From: Vibrio sp. 10N.286.49.B3
Lineage (GTDB): Bacteria > Pseudomonadota > Gammaproteobacteria > Enterobacterales > Vibrionaceae
Assembly (NCBI RefSeq): GCF_002873395.1
Contig: NZ_MCUV01000011.1
Location: 1 to 64,000, forward strand
DNA: 64,000 bases
Reading direction: 5' to 3'
Shown: positions 53,700 through 62,724 of the stretch, piece by piece
Layout: every line of letters begins with the position of its first letter
Numbering within the stretch: position 1 is the stretch's first letter
Notes under the pieces: model-generated
What the model saw: only the letters and a program-made list of their open reading frames with translations
Database searches by the model: none
What the model was told of the DNA's origin: nothing
Translations under genes and position numbers: made by a program

Positions 53700-54728
53700 A
53701 TGTCACAGATACGTTTTCAACAGGGGCCAATACGCCCACCTTCAGAGGCAGACAGCCTGCTTATCAGAACAACGCAGGGTTGCCCGTGGAATAAATGTAA
53801 GTTTTGTACCCTATTTGAAGGGATGGAGTTCTCTATTCGCCCAGTTGAAGATATTAAGCGTGACATCTGGGCTGCGAAGGCATTTTATAAACACAGAACA
53901 TTTGATAGTTGTTTTTTGCAAGATGGCGACTCATTCGCTATGGAAACTCAAGACTTACTTGAGGTGCTCAATACACTGAAAGAGGCTTTTCCGGATCTTA
54001 AACAGATCAGCTCTTATGGACGAGCGCAAACCATGACCAAAAAAACACCCGCGGAGATAAAAGCAATCTGCGATGCTGGGCTAAATATGCTCTATTGCGG
54101 TATGGAGTCGGGATCGATTGATGTGCTCAAACTGATGAAAAAAGGAATTACCCCTAAATCAATCTTGAAGTCAGCCGAATATGCCAAGCAAGCGGGCATG
54201 AAAATGATGACTTTCATTATCCTTGGATTAGGCGGAAAAGAGCTGTCAGAGCAGCATATTGCAGGAACGGCTGAGCTACTGAATCAAATCAACCCCGATG
54301 AAATTCGTATACTCTCATTGGCAGTTAAACCGGAAACTGAGTTGGATGAGTTAGTACAAAACGGCCAATTTACACCTCTAACAGAACGAGAGATGATCGA
54401 AGAACAATATCAGCTTATCAGCAAGCTAGACGGCATAACGGCTAATTATGGCAACTTCCATGGCATCAATGTGTTGACGGAACTCAATGGGCAATTCCCC
54501 CAAGATAAAGCGACATTTTTGCGCACGATTGACCAGTTTATGATGATGAATGAAAACGATCAGAATAACTTTATTTTAGGTCGCCGCACGCACTATTACG
54601 CCACACTGGGTGATATGCGTAATCAGCTTATGTATGACAGCGTACAAAAAGAACTAGACCGAATTAAGCAGCAAAATCTTGGCAATCTCGACGATATTTT
54701 CTATCAACTTCGCCAACGTATGATCTAA
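53700..54728 (+). CDS. radical SAM protein
   Basis: A 342-residue radical S-adenosylmethionine enzyme. The iron-sulfur motif CPWNKCKFC (CxxxCxxC) is at about residues 28-36 after LIRTTQGCPW. YCGMESGSIDVLKLMKKGIT and MMTFIILGLGGKELSEQHI resemble the HemN/YgiQ-like Elp3 core. No B12-binding or SPASM domain is evident. Substrate unknown. It is followed after 17 bp by a DUF1349-like gene, so the two are probably cotranscribed. Confidence 0.87.
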   Translation: MSQIRFQQGPIRPPSEADSLLIRTTQGCPWNKCKFCTLFEGMEFSIRPVEDIKRDIWAAKAFYKHRTFDSCFLQDGDSFAMETQDLLEVLNTLKEAFPDLKQISSYGRAQTMTKKTPAEIKAICDAGLNMLYCGMESGSIDVLKLMKKGITPKSILKSAEYAKQAGMKMMTFIILGLGGKELSEQHIAGTAELLNQINPDEIRILSLAVKPETELDELVQNGQFTPLTEREMIEEQYQLISKLDGITANYGNFHGINVLTELNGQFPQDKATFLRTIDQFMMMNENDQNNFILGRRTHYYATLGDMRNQLMYDSVQKELDRIKQQNLGNLDDIFYQLRQRMI

Positions 54729-54745
54729 TAGTAAGGAACAGCGCA

Positions 54746-55303
54746 ATGATGAACAATCTAGATAATTGGACGATTCAAAATGAAAACCCAGAGCACTGGT
54801 CGTTAAAAAATGAAGTACTTACGATGCAAGTTCAAGAGGGGAATATTTTTGGAGCTGGGGCCACGGATGTAGATAACATCTTTATTTATCCGGTAGACAA
54901 GCCACAATACAGCGCGGAGGTGACGATTAATCTAGATCCGAACCTCAGTTTCGAGCAGGCTGGACTAGGTATTTACTGGAACAATAATAACTATATTAAA
55001 ATCAGTAAAGAGATGTTTATGGGTGAGCGATCGCTGGTGTTTGTTGTAGAGCAAAATGGTCAACCTGATATTAAACATCGTATTCTATTTGATGAGTCGA
55101 CAGTATCGTTCAAGCTGGAGAGAAGCGACATGGAAGTTCGCGCTTATTACCGAACGCGAGCGAATGCCGCATGGCTACCGATTATAAGCACTGCAGTACT
55201 ATCTGGAGGCGAACAAGGTGTCATGCTTTACACCTTTAGCGGTAGAATCACAGCGCCCAACTTTGCTAAATTTAGCGCGTTTGAGCTAACTGATTTGAAT
55301 TAA
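54746..55303 (+). CDS. DUF1349-like concanavalin-fold protein
   Basis: A 185-residue protein matching the DUF1349/regulation-of-enolase-like group with a jelly-roll fold: WSLKNEVLTMQVQEGNIFGAGATDVDNIFIYPV, EQAGLGIYWNNNNYIKISKEM, VSFKLERSDMEVRAYYRTRANAAW. No signal peptide, so cytosolic. Downstream partner of the radical SAM gene. Function unknown; a carbohydrate- or metabolite-binding role is possible. Confidence 0.7.
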   Translation: MMNNLDNWTIQNENPEHWSLKNEVLTMQVQEGNIFGAGATDVDNIFIYPVDKPQYSAEVTINLDPNLSFEQAGLGIYWNNNNYIKISKEMFMGERSLVFVVEQNGQPDIKHRILFDESTVSFKLERSDMEVRAYYRTRANAAWLPIISTAVLSGGEQGVMLYTFSGRITAPNFAKFSAFELTDLN

Positions 55304-55411
55304 TGGTATCTCTATAATATGAAGGGCTTTTTGACTGGGCATTGGTAATATACCTTTGCCCCATCTCTTGCTCGTAATGCCAAATAGCCGATTTCAACTT
55401 ACTAAAATTTT

Positions 55412-55750
55412 TCAGCCTACTTGGGTAATAAAAGTTTGCTCGTCATCAACAAAAGCCACAAAACCGCCGTGATAGATAAACACCCGACCACCCCCTTCGA
55501 CTAGGCAGGCAAGCTGTGGGTTCAAATATTCTTCGTTACCCTGACGTTGAAATGTACCGGTATCAGTGATTACGCCGCTAAGTGGAGGCAAATATCCATA
55601 AGTGCACTTGGCTTGATCTATCAGGCTCAATTCGCTGACGATAGAGAAGCAAGAGGGGATCGCACCGGCTTCTTCGATAAACATAGGTTTCAGTTCTTCA
55701 AAAGCTGTAATCACCAGCCAGTCGATGCCGTTAACATGATGGATAAACAT
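55412..55750 (-). CDS. hypothetical protein
   Basis: A 112-residue protein starting MFIHHVNGIDWLVITAFEEL, with CLVEGGGRVFIYHGGFVAFVDDEQTF near the end. I recognise no family. The frame continues upstream to a GTG at 55789, but no ribosome site supports either choice. It is convergent with the DUF1349 gene. The composition is that of a normal soluble protein. Confidence 0.55.
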   Translation of the reverse strand: MFIHHVNGIDWLVITAFEELKPMFIEEAGAIPSCFSIVSELSLIDQAKCTYGYLPPLSGVITDTGTFQRQGNEEYLNPQLACLVEGGGRVFIYHGGFVAFVDDEQTFITQVG

Positions 55751-56050
55751 AAGAGTGTCTCGGTTATTCTGATGCGGGGATTCTATCACTATCAGAAGAG
55801 TACATAGTAGACATTTATGTGGCCAAATTTTCTAATTCACTACACATCGATTTGCATCCATCTTGGTAACTATGAGACAACTATTAATGAAGGTACAATT
55901 AACAGAATATTCGTACTCCATTTAAACGTTTTGATTATAGCGACCTTCCAATTTATGCTCCCTAAGATGAAACTATGCGAGCTGAATTTTCTGATATAGA
56001 TACAGTGAACGACAAGAAAGTAATAGATCAATACACCTCTTTTTTTCTGT

Positions 56051-56962
56051 GTGAAAATTACATTCATTACAGAGCCAATCACTAAAGCTGCAGAGGCAAA
56101 AGTTGAAACCAAAGGTGAAGAAAAAGTCATTGGTGAAACACAAGCAGGCATCAATGAAGACATGGATATTTATTGCTTGATGTTATCCGAAATATGACCA
56201 AAAAGTTCGTCCAAAACGGTCTCAATTGTTAGTTGATTTTTACACCGTTGAAGCGGCAAAATTACTGCCCGATATTCGACGTGAAAGTAAGAACAAAAAC
56301 AACAAAGATGCAATGAATTATCAGAAGGTTTTAGAGGGCTTTGACCGCACTATTGATCGCTTGTTTAATGCGATCAAAAACGACAACCTTTTGCTGATTC
56401 TGTGCGACTTGATATCCAAGAAAGAACCAAGTCTTTAGCCGAAGAAATTCGACCTCAATCAAGAAACCTAGAGATGCAAATGGAAGCAACGTTTAAGTTC
56501 CATAACGCTGCTGTTCAGTACGTAAAAAATGATTACGTGGTGACGTTAGAACCTCAATTTCGGCACAGCATTATAATGAGTTTATTGTGGCTAGTGAAAG
56601 AAACCGATCACCTTTGGCTATTAGGTAATCTTGCTCAATCAAATGCAATCATTAACTACAAAACGAATAGCCTTTACAAGCACCAAGCTGCAAAAGCTTT
56701 CCGTTCTATTTTGCACATGCCTGAACGCTACAATCACTCTGTAGTGACTCGTACTGATATCGCTATGAGAACGCAAACGGGTATCCGAACGATGGTTGAA
56801 TTGGAAAATGCCAACTCGTCAAACACGCTACGACCAGATGAAGTATTAATGATGAAAATTCGCAGCGAATACGCACCTCGCATTGCATCTCGACCTTACA
56901 ATACTGTGAACGATATTCACGACAAACTAAACGTTCTTTCCGAGCACATTGAGAGCACTTAA
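56051..56962 (+). pseudogene. frameshifted mobile-element gene (ICE PFL_4669-like)
   Basis: Four segments in different frames read as one protein of about 300 residues: GTG-started KITFITEPITKAAEAKVE; then LDVIRNMTKKFVQNG; then LLVDFYTVEAAKLLPDIRRE to about NAIKNDN; then DSVRLDIQERTKSLAEE to the stop at 56960-56962. Shifts lie near 56176, 56220 and 56390. The C-terminal part (LWLVKETDHLWLLGNLAQ, YNHSVVTRTDIA) resembles integrating-conjugative-element proteins of the PFL_4669 type, but I am not sure. No intact product is expected. Confidence 0.5.
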
Positions 56963-57004
56963 CTCAAAAGAATAGCTAGTTAAACTTCACAAAAACCACC
57001 GTCT

Positions 57005-57051
57005 AAGCAAGATATTTGGGGTAATTCACGCCCTAAATTCTTGCTTTTTTT
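57005..57051 (+). terminator. strong terminator before the repeat array
   Basis: AAGCAAG with CTTGCTT and an inner ATTTGGGG/CCCTAAAT pairing, followed by T7. It ends the pseudogene transcript just before the repeats begin. Confidence 0.8.
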
Positions 57052-57052
57052 A

Positions 57053-57656
57053 TACCTAAACCGTGTCAACTTTTTACCTAGATTGGGAACTTTACACCCA
57101 AACTAGGTAGAATTTTATACCTAAACCATGTCAACTTTTGCCCAAACTAGGTAGAATTTTATACCCAAGGTAGGCACAAGGTTTTTACCTGCCCAAGGCA
57201 GGATTCTACCTAAACCGTGTCAAATACCTTAAATTTCATACCTAAACCGTGTCAATTTTTACCCAAGCTAGGTAAAAACGGTCAATAAATGCACTACTTA
57301 AAATGCGCATTTAAGCGTGGTGATGTGAATTTACCTAAACCATGTCTAATTTTATACCTGCCCAAGGCAGGAATTATACCCAAAGTGGGTAAAAAGTTCG
57401 TCCCAAAGTGGGTAAAAAAATTTTACCCAAACCATGTCAAAAACCCAAGCGGGCAAAGATACATCCTGCCTAAGGCAGGAACCCTACCCAAAGTGGGTAG
57501 AATTTTCTACCTAAACCGTGTCAATCGCTTTTTTAAAAAAACCCAAGTTAGGTAAAAGTTGACATGGTTTAGGTAGCGTTTATACCCAAACCGTGTCAAA
57601 TCTCGCCAAATCACTACCCAAAGTGGGTAAAAAAAATTTACCCAAACCGTGTCACT
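57053..57656. repeat. array of interleaved direct and palindromic repeats
   Basis: Three motifs alternate over about 600 bp. Motif A, TACC(C/T)AAACC(A/G)TGTCAA (17 bp), occurs about ten times, for example at 57053, 57118, 57207 and 57239; one copy near 57558 is inverted. Motif B is a palindrome centred on TACCCAAAGTGGGTA, or with CTAGG in the middle, about eleven times. Motif C, CCTGCCCAAGGCAGG, is also palindromic and occurs three times. Short A/T-rich spacers separate them. No gene is credible across the array; any open frame here is the repeats read through. It resembles an iteron-type origin or a protein-binding locus of the mobile element. Confidence 0.85.
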
Positions 57657-57660
57657 GTTC

Positions 57661-58288
57661 ATTTCTTAACCAAGCTGAGCCGAAGAACGCTGTTTAAAAA
57701 GTAGGCAACTGTCAAATTGAGCATTTTTCAAAATGGCTCAAACCCTTACCGAACAAGGCTTCGAGCGCCCTATATAAATATATAGTGATTATATAAAGAT
57801 AATCTATATGGAAAAATAGGAGCCTCTTTTTTCCTTATGATTCTCATATTTTTTCTGTCTTACTATTTAATCGAACTGAGAGTGATGCTCTATAAAAATT
57901 TTCCCATACGCAATTGAGCATGGGCTTTAAATGCTTTTCTTAATACACGAAGCAAGACAACTTGAAACTGCATATCAAACGTGACAAACGCACATATTAA
58001 CAATGGAAAACATTCAGAACTCTGAGTTATTTGTACCGCTATCAACTAGATGTTTATAACGATCAAAAATGGATTTCTACAGGCACTCTCACAACCCGTC
58101 ACTTCATTCTAGACGACGGCTTTTTCACTATTTGGAGTTGCAAATACTCGCTAATTTGAATGAAAAGAATTGCATTACATAAAGCTAAGAGGATTAGCAT
58201 TAACCATTATTATGTCTGCCATACTGCCGCATTTACTGAAACGATCATTCCTCAAGATCATAAATATCAGCACCCACAAAACGGCTAA
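57661..58288. other. gene-free, decayed stretch inside the element
   Basis: Short coding-like scraps appear (for example a frame reading YRYQLDVYNDQKWISTGTLTTRHF near 58030-58100), but every frame is interrupted. It leads into the PilL-like fragment and is probably the eroded 5' part of the same gene region. Confidence 0.45.
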
Positions 58289-58600
58289 ACAAGTACTGTA
58301 GTTGATACTAATTATGAGCAGAAATTTTCATTAAAAAATATCGACAGTTTCGATTTCCCAAGAGAAGTAACTAACGTTGACCAAGCAATCAATTATGTAC
58401 TAGAAAATTCGGGTTACGCCCTAACAAAATTAGAGAAAATACTCCACGAAACATTGCGTCTTTATTCACTACAAATACCACTTATTCATCGCTCTTTTTA
58501 CTCGGCTTCAATACAACAAGTGGTATCCATTTTAGTCGGTGCTGCTTACTCTGTGAGAGTCGATCACATCACCCGTGATATAGACATAATTCCAAGTTAA
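58289..58600 (+). pseudogene. PilL N-terminal domain fragment of a conjugative element
   Basis: An open stretch of 104 codons, without a proper start and following an in-frame stop, reads FDFPREVTNVDQAINYVLENSGYAL and then IPLIHRSFYSASIQQVVSILVGAAYSVRVDHITRDIDII. This is the pattern (VxQAIxYxLxxSGY...LPxxHRxxxxxxLxxALxxLxGxxxxxxVDxxxRxV) of the PilL N-terminal domain found in PFGI-1/ICE-type conjugative elements. The upstream signal part is eroded. Followed by AAGGAG and the next frame. Confidence 0.6.
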
Positions 58601-58613
58601 AAGGAGTCACTAA

Positions 58614-59373
58614 ATGAACATGAAAAACAGTGATATTTTAGAGCTAAATTAAGACGATATTTCTAGTCAGAATACGCACAGTAAAAATATGGATATTAAC
58701 ACTGGCAGCACAAAGGTTATCGATGACGAAAGTGAACATAAAAAAGCTTCGCACAATCTTGAAAATGAGCAGCCTCAAGCCGACATTAATGATGAGAAAG
58801 ATGAACAAAATACTGAAATAGCAAAAATAAAAATGCGCTAGAATCGAGGTACAACGAAAGCAATATTGGCAACCACTTAAGTGAACTTGAATCTCAAAAT
58901 AAAGAGTTATCAGAATTGCTCTCAACTGAACTTAGTAACAAAGCAAACCAAAACTACGTGTTAAGTGAGCTCCGTACTTTATCTAAAGATAATGTCGCTT
59001 TACGTGCAGAACAATCTAACCTAGAAAGCTCTCAATCTTCAGCCGCAAGCTCTTACGAATCGATGCGCAAAATCAACTTGTACTACTGCCGGATTTACAC
59101 ATCGAAAAACAAGTTATGGATAACGAAACGGGCGAAAAATGTGATGAAATATTGGTGGGTGGCATTAAGATAAATCTGACCGAAGGAAAGGAACTCCCAT
59201 TCATAATTCAACTGAGATTGTGGTTTATTTACGTAGGGTTGATTTTTTTGCTCAGCGTGGCTTTACCAATCTCGGCAAAGACGATTGCCGAGACTAATCA
59301 CATTTATACTAAATTTGAAGCCAGTGAAGATTACACACAGGACAACGGTACTAAGCTGTTAGAAATTGATTGA
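58614..59373 (+). pseudogene. broken coiled-coil gene of the mobile element
   Basis: A good ribosome site (AAGGAG) and ATG start a frame stopped after 12 codons. The same frame resumes to 58841 (acidic, Asn/Glu-rich), shifts to another frame coding a coiled coil (HLSELESQNKELSELLSTEL, LRTLSKDNVALRAEQSNLESS), then shifts again near 59080 to DLHIEKQVMDNETGEKCDEILVGGIKINL and a hydrophobic segment (LWFIYVGLIFLLSVALPISA). At least one nonsense and two frameshift changes are present. The 3' end overlaps the SDR gene by 23 bp, which may mark the right edge of the element. Confidence 0.55.
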
Positions 59374-60283
59374 TGACAGTGTTAGCGTTGTTTTGTGCTG
59401 ATTGGCTACCTATAATTTCAGGCCAGTGGTCTACCTGATTCGCCAGTGCACCTGTCATCCCTTTCTTACTTCCCCACCATGCACCAGTTTTAAATTCATC
59501 GCTGTTTAGTAGCACATCGACATAACGTTTAGCACCAACATCTACCGAGTGTGCCTTTCCAAGCTTCTGCATCACCCACATAGCAGAATCCATGACCCAC
59601 CTTTGGTGCCAAGGTAGTGACACCGTACCAGAAGTGCCACGAGCCATACCGGGATCAACCGTGATAAATCTTTTGTCTGTATGCTCTCGCGCCATGCTCA
59701 TCGTCCATAATGCGCCCATGAGTTTCACTGAACCATAAATATCCGTATAGTTTTTGTTTTCAGCAAACTTGTCACCATTAACTACGCTCCTCCACTCTTC
59801 AATTGACCCCTTTTGAATAGGAGGACGACCTGCCCCCACTTCAGGGGCACCTCTTGCGGCAAAGCTTGCGACGTACATAACTGAACCACCAGTTGAGAGT
59901 TTATTTTTTTTAATCAGGTGATTGGTAAATTGAACATGTCCTAAAACATTGATCGCAAAAATAAACATTACCCCATCTTTAGTGAGTTCAGTTGGAGTGG
60001 TTCCTCCGCCACCTCCTGCGTTTAAGATAATGGCATCCACTGGCGAATCAAGGTTATCGACTGCTTGACGGCATGATTCAACGTCGCCAACATCAACAAG
60101 TAAAATTTCAAAAATTGCCTTACCGGTTGAGGCTTCTAATTGGCGAAGCGCCTCCTCAGCACGATTTTTATCACGGCATGCTAATATTATTCTCGAAATG
60201 CCCTCTTTTTCGGCGAATTGTCGTGCTGCTTCAAACCCCAGCCCCGAGTTTGCACCTGTAATTAAAACTGATGAATAGTTCAT
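59351..60283 (-). CDS. SDR-family NAD(P)-dependent oxidoreductase
   Basis: A 310-residue short-chain dehydrogenase of the retinol-dehydrogenase/protochlorophyllide-reductase-like size. Cofactor motif [15 protein letters not shown] at the N-terminus, NAG motif in ILNAGGGGG, catalytic Ser in [10 protein letters not shown] and YxxxK in YGSVK, with [15 protein letters not shown] after it. It diverges from an AraC-type regulator (start 60627) across 340 bp that carries a gene fragment. The start at 60283 is preferred over 60295, though neither has a strong ribosome site. Substrate unknown. Confidence 0.87.
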   Translation of the reverse strand: MNYSSVLITGANSGLGFEAARQFAEKEGISRIILACRDKNRAEEALRQLEASTGKAIFEILLVDVGDVESCRQAVDNLDSPVDAIILNAGGGGGTTPTELTKDGVMFIFAINVLGHVQFTNHLIKKNKLSTGGSVMYVASFAARGAPEVGAGRPPIQKGSIEEWRSVVNGDKFAENKNYTDIYGSVKLMGALWTMSMAREHTDKRFITVDPGMARGTSGTVSLPWHQRWVMDSAMWVMQKLGKAHSVDVGAKRYVDVLLNSDEFKTGAWWGSKKGMTGALANQVDHWPEIIGSQSAQNNANTVINQFLTA

Positions 60284-60360
60284 AGTATTTACCATTATTA
60301 AAAAGTGTAAAGGCGGCGCAAGGCCATGAATTAATTGTTACGACGTTCTAAAAATCAGTC

Positions 60361-60600
60361 TTAAATTTTTACGCAACGAACAGAAAACATGTAATCCTTA
60401 GTACTTGTAGCTCGGCGGATCTCGCCTTTATGAACATTCCACCAAGAGTAAGCAAGGGTTCGTATAATCGCTTTATTATCAGTTGAAGCACTTGCTGTCC
60501 AAAATTCAGTGTAAGCTCCTTGAGTGATATAAAACCCATTCCACTTAACTCCTGCAGGACGAGCAAAAAAACGATGAAAGCAGTCACCCTTTCGACCGAT
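60361..60600 (-). pseudogene. fragment of a FISUMP-domain protein
   Basis: About 75 codons ending in MFSVRCVKI-stop match the C-terminus of the Fibrobacter-succinogenes-major-paralogous (FISUMP) domain: RFFARPAGVKWNGFYITQGAYTEFWTASAS corresponds to the family's LPAGYR...GxxxxFWSAS, and the final FSVRCVK is typical. The N-terminal signal peptide and most of the domain are missing. It overlaps the AraC promoter region. A decayed insert or remnant. Confidence 0.6.
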
Positions 60601-60626
60601 TAGATAGAATATTTGAGAGTAGATAA

Positions 60627-61535
60627 ATGACCGACACACTACACATAAATTCAATTTCTGACCTACATGCTGCGTTAGGGCTAGGTGCTCCTACTCACCC
60701 GTTAGTGAGTTTTTTCAAAGCATCTCAGGTCAAACAGGGGGTGAAAGAAGATGTCAAAATCTGTTTTGAACTCTTTTTAATTTCTTTGAAGGATTCCGCT
60801 CATTGCACGGTTGGCTATGGTCATACAACCTATGATTTCGATAAAGGAACGATGACGTTTATGGCTCCCGGTCAAGAAGTGTTAATTGCAGCAACAGAGC
60901 CACTTGAAGATTCGTTGGGTTGGACTATTGCCTTTCACCCTAAACTGATAGCAAGGTCTGACCTTGGTAACAAAATGTCTGATTATTCTTTCTTCGAGTA
61001 CCAGACTAACGAGGGTTTACACCTTTCAGAACGTGAGCGTGTGATGGCCACAGATATTGCTTCTAGCATCGCAAATGAAGCCGAAATGAATATGGATAAG
61101 CATACTCAATCGTTGATCTCCTCGAATCTTGAATTATTACTTAAGTATTGTGCTCGATTTTATGACCGCCAATTTATTGTGCGCTCTGATTTAAATCACG
61201 ATTACATAAGACGTTTTAATCAGCTTTTAGACTCATATTACCAAAGCGACAAACCTTTTGAAGAAGGCATACCTACGGTTCAATACTGTGGTAAAGAGAT
61301 TGGTTTATCGCCTTACTACTTAAGTGATTTACTGAAAAAAGAGACCGGTAAAAATGCTTTAGAGCATATTCATCTTTTTTTAATTGAGCGAGCTAAGAGT
61401 CTGATTTCAACAACCAATGACAGCATTACTCAAATAGCCTATGAGCTGGGTTTTGAATACCCACAACATTTTTCAAAACTCTTTAAAGCAAAAACAGGAG
61501 TAAGCCCACGGCAATATCGAAATGATCTAACCTAA
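60627..61535 (+). CDS. AraC-family transcriptional regulator
   Basis: A 302-residue regulator with an N-terminal cupin-like sensing domain (about 1-170) and two AraC helix-turn-helix motifs at the C-terminus (YCGKEIGLSPYYLSDLLKKETGKNALEHI and DSITQIAYELGFEYPQHFSKLFKAKTGVSPRQYR). GAGAG precedes the ATG. It is divergent from the SDR oxidoreductase, its likely target. Confidence 0.92.
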   Translation: MTDTLHINSISDLHAALGLGAPTHPLVSFFKASQVKQGVKEDVKICFELFLISLKDSAHCTVGYGHTTYDFDKGTMTFMAPGQEVLIAATEPLEDSLGWTIAFHPKLIARSDLGNKMSDYSFFEYQTNEGLHLSERERVMATDIASSIANEAEMNMDKHTQSLISSNLELLLKYCARFYDRQFIVRSDLNHDYIRRFNQLLDSYYQSDKPFEEGIPTVQYCGKEIGLSPYYLSDLLKKETGKNALEHIHLFLIERAKSLISTTNDSITQIAYELGFEYPQHFSKLFKAKTGVSPRQYRNDLT

Positions 61536-61633
61536 ATACACCAGTAATGTTTAAGTTGGGTGTTAAGATTTAGACCAATTAATCTAATCCAAATGTTGAG
61601 CGACTTATACTGCATTTTTCCGTAAACTCTCCG

Positions 61634-61694
61634 TACAAATTGTATGAGTTCAATATTTGCACTATAATCACTGTTATTACGGAATGTATCCGTA
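61634..61694. promoter_or_regulatory. TacA operator region
   Basis: TACGGA-N5-TCCGTA (61678-61694) is a perfect palindrome just before the antitoxin's ribosome site; TACAA-A-TTGTA (61634-61644) lies upstream, next to a half-site TCCGTA. These fit autorepression by the antitoxin-toxin complex. Confidence 0.6.
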
Positions 61695-61707
61695 CGCAGG
61701 AGGTCCT

Positions 61708-61977
61708 ATGGCAACAGCACGTTTAGATATTCGCCTTGACGAAGAGATCAAAGCAAAAGCAGAAAAAGCAGTGGCTTTGCTTGGTCTTAAAAGCCTTACA
61801 GAGTATGTCGTTAGGTTAATGGACGAAGATGCAACTCATGTAATTGAAGAACACGAAAGTATCGTAGTCAAAGATAGTGTCTTCGATGAATTTATTATGG
61901 CATGTGATAAAGCAAGAGCGCCTAATCAAGCTTTGTTTGAAGCAGTAAAATTCACCGATGAGAGTGGCATCAAGTGA
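61708..61977 (+). CDS. DUF1778 (TacA-type) antitoxin
   Basis: An 89-residue ribbon-helix-helix antitoxin: ATARLDIRLDEEIKAKAEKAVALLGLKSLTEYVVRLM is the DNA-binding domain, and the C-terminal tail (VVKDSVFDEFIMACDKARAPNQALFEAVKF) wraps the toxin. The start at 61708 follows a perfect AGGAGG; the frame is open upstream but lacks such a site. The toxin gene starts inside its stop codon. Confidence 0.93.
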   Translation: MATARLDIRLDEEIKAKAEKAVALLGLKSLTEYVVRLMDEDATHVIEEHESIVVKDSVFDEFIMACDKARAPNQALFEAVKFTDESGIK

Positions 61978-62507
61978 GTTGGGGAAAAGAGTTCGTTGAA
62001 CTTAGTAAATCAAAGCATGATCGTAGCTCATTCGATTGTGGTGAGTCAGAGTTAAATACATTTATCAAAACTCAAGCAGCAAAACACATGCAAGCTGGTA
62101 TTAGTCGAACGATGGTTTTACCAAGCTCTCAACCATTGCTGAATCAAAAGTACGCTATTTGTGCTTTTTATAGCGTAGCGCCTAGTTCTATCAGCCGAGA
62201 GACTTTGCCTGCTAAATTAGCGCAAAAGTTACCTAGATATCCAATCCCTGTTTTTCTATTAGCTCAGTTAGCTGTTCATAAAGAGTTTCATGGCTCAGGG
62301 CTAGGAAAGATCAGTTTGATTCGCGCTTTAAAGTACCTTTGGGAAGTTAATCATCACATGAGAGCTTATGCTATCGTCGTGGACTGCCTTACAAATTCCG
62401 CACAAGCATTTTATATGAAGTTTGGCTTTGAAGTTCTGTGTGAACAGAATGGTCATATTCGAATGTTCTTACCAATGAAAACAGTAGAACAACTTTTTAG
62501 TCAATAG
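61974..62507 (+). CDS. GNAT toxin (TacT-type)
   Basis: A 177-residue GNAT acetyltransferase that should acetylate charged tRNAs and block translation, as TacT does. FDCGESELNTFIKTQAAKHMQAGISRTMVL at the start, LAQLAVHKEFHGSGLGKISLIRALKYL (acetyl-CoA loop) and the C-terminal AQAFYMKFGFEVL with its catalytic Tyr are the family marks. It uses a GTG start overlapping the antitoxin TGA (GTGA), so the pair is translationally coupled. Complete and probably active. Confidence 0.93.
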   Translation: MSWGKEFVELSKSKHDRSSFDCGESELNTFIKTQAAKHMQAGISRTMVLPSSQPLLNQKYAICAFYSVAPSSISRETLPAKLAQKLPRYPIPVFLLAQLAVHKEFHGSGLGKISLIRALKYLWEVNHHMRAYAIVVDCLTNSAQAFYMKFGFEVLCEQNGHIRMFLPMKTVEQLFSQ

Positions 62508-62531
62508 GTTACTAATATAGCAAATAAGGAT

Positions 62532-62591
62532 TAAGGTGTTGCTTGTTCAACACTCCCCCCCCCAATGTTGAACAAGCCCGAAGCCACCTTA
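62532..62591 (+). terminator. nested hairpin with a C9 loop after tacT
   Basis: GCTTGTTCAACA (62541-62552) pairs exactly with TGTTGAACAAGC (62566-62577) around a loop containing nine C in a row. An outer pair TAAGGTG (62532-62538) and CACCTTA (62585-62591) encloses it. No T-run follows, so it is a structured element or weak terminator rather than a classic one. Confidence 0.5.
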
Positions 62592-62724
62592 TTGAGCAAG
62601 TTGTACTATTTAGTTTGAAGGGCACGTTTCTGCCCCATTATGCATCAACAAAGTCTGCGCTGGTTCATAGACATTTGAATGGTTATCAAAAAATAATCAT
62701 GCAATGCTCTTGATAAAGACCAAG

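Noticed and set aside
55870..56163. Minus-strand frame of 97 codons.
   Set aside because: Hydrophobic, low-complexity translation antisense to the mobile-element pseudogene; no ribosome site or family.
57289..57555. Open frame of 88 codons across the repeat array.
   Set aside because: It is simply the repeats read through (PKxGxxPKVGK pattern); no ribosome site and no domain.
57053..57656. CRISPR array.
   Set aside because: Repeats are short, of three kinds, partly inverted and irregularly spaced, with no unique equal-length spacers and no cas genes.
62532..62591. Integron attC site.
   Set aside because: The stem lacks the attC core-site consensus at its ends and no integron integrase or cassette series is present.
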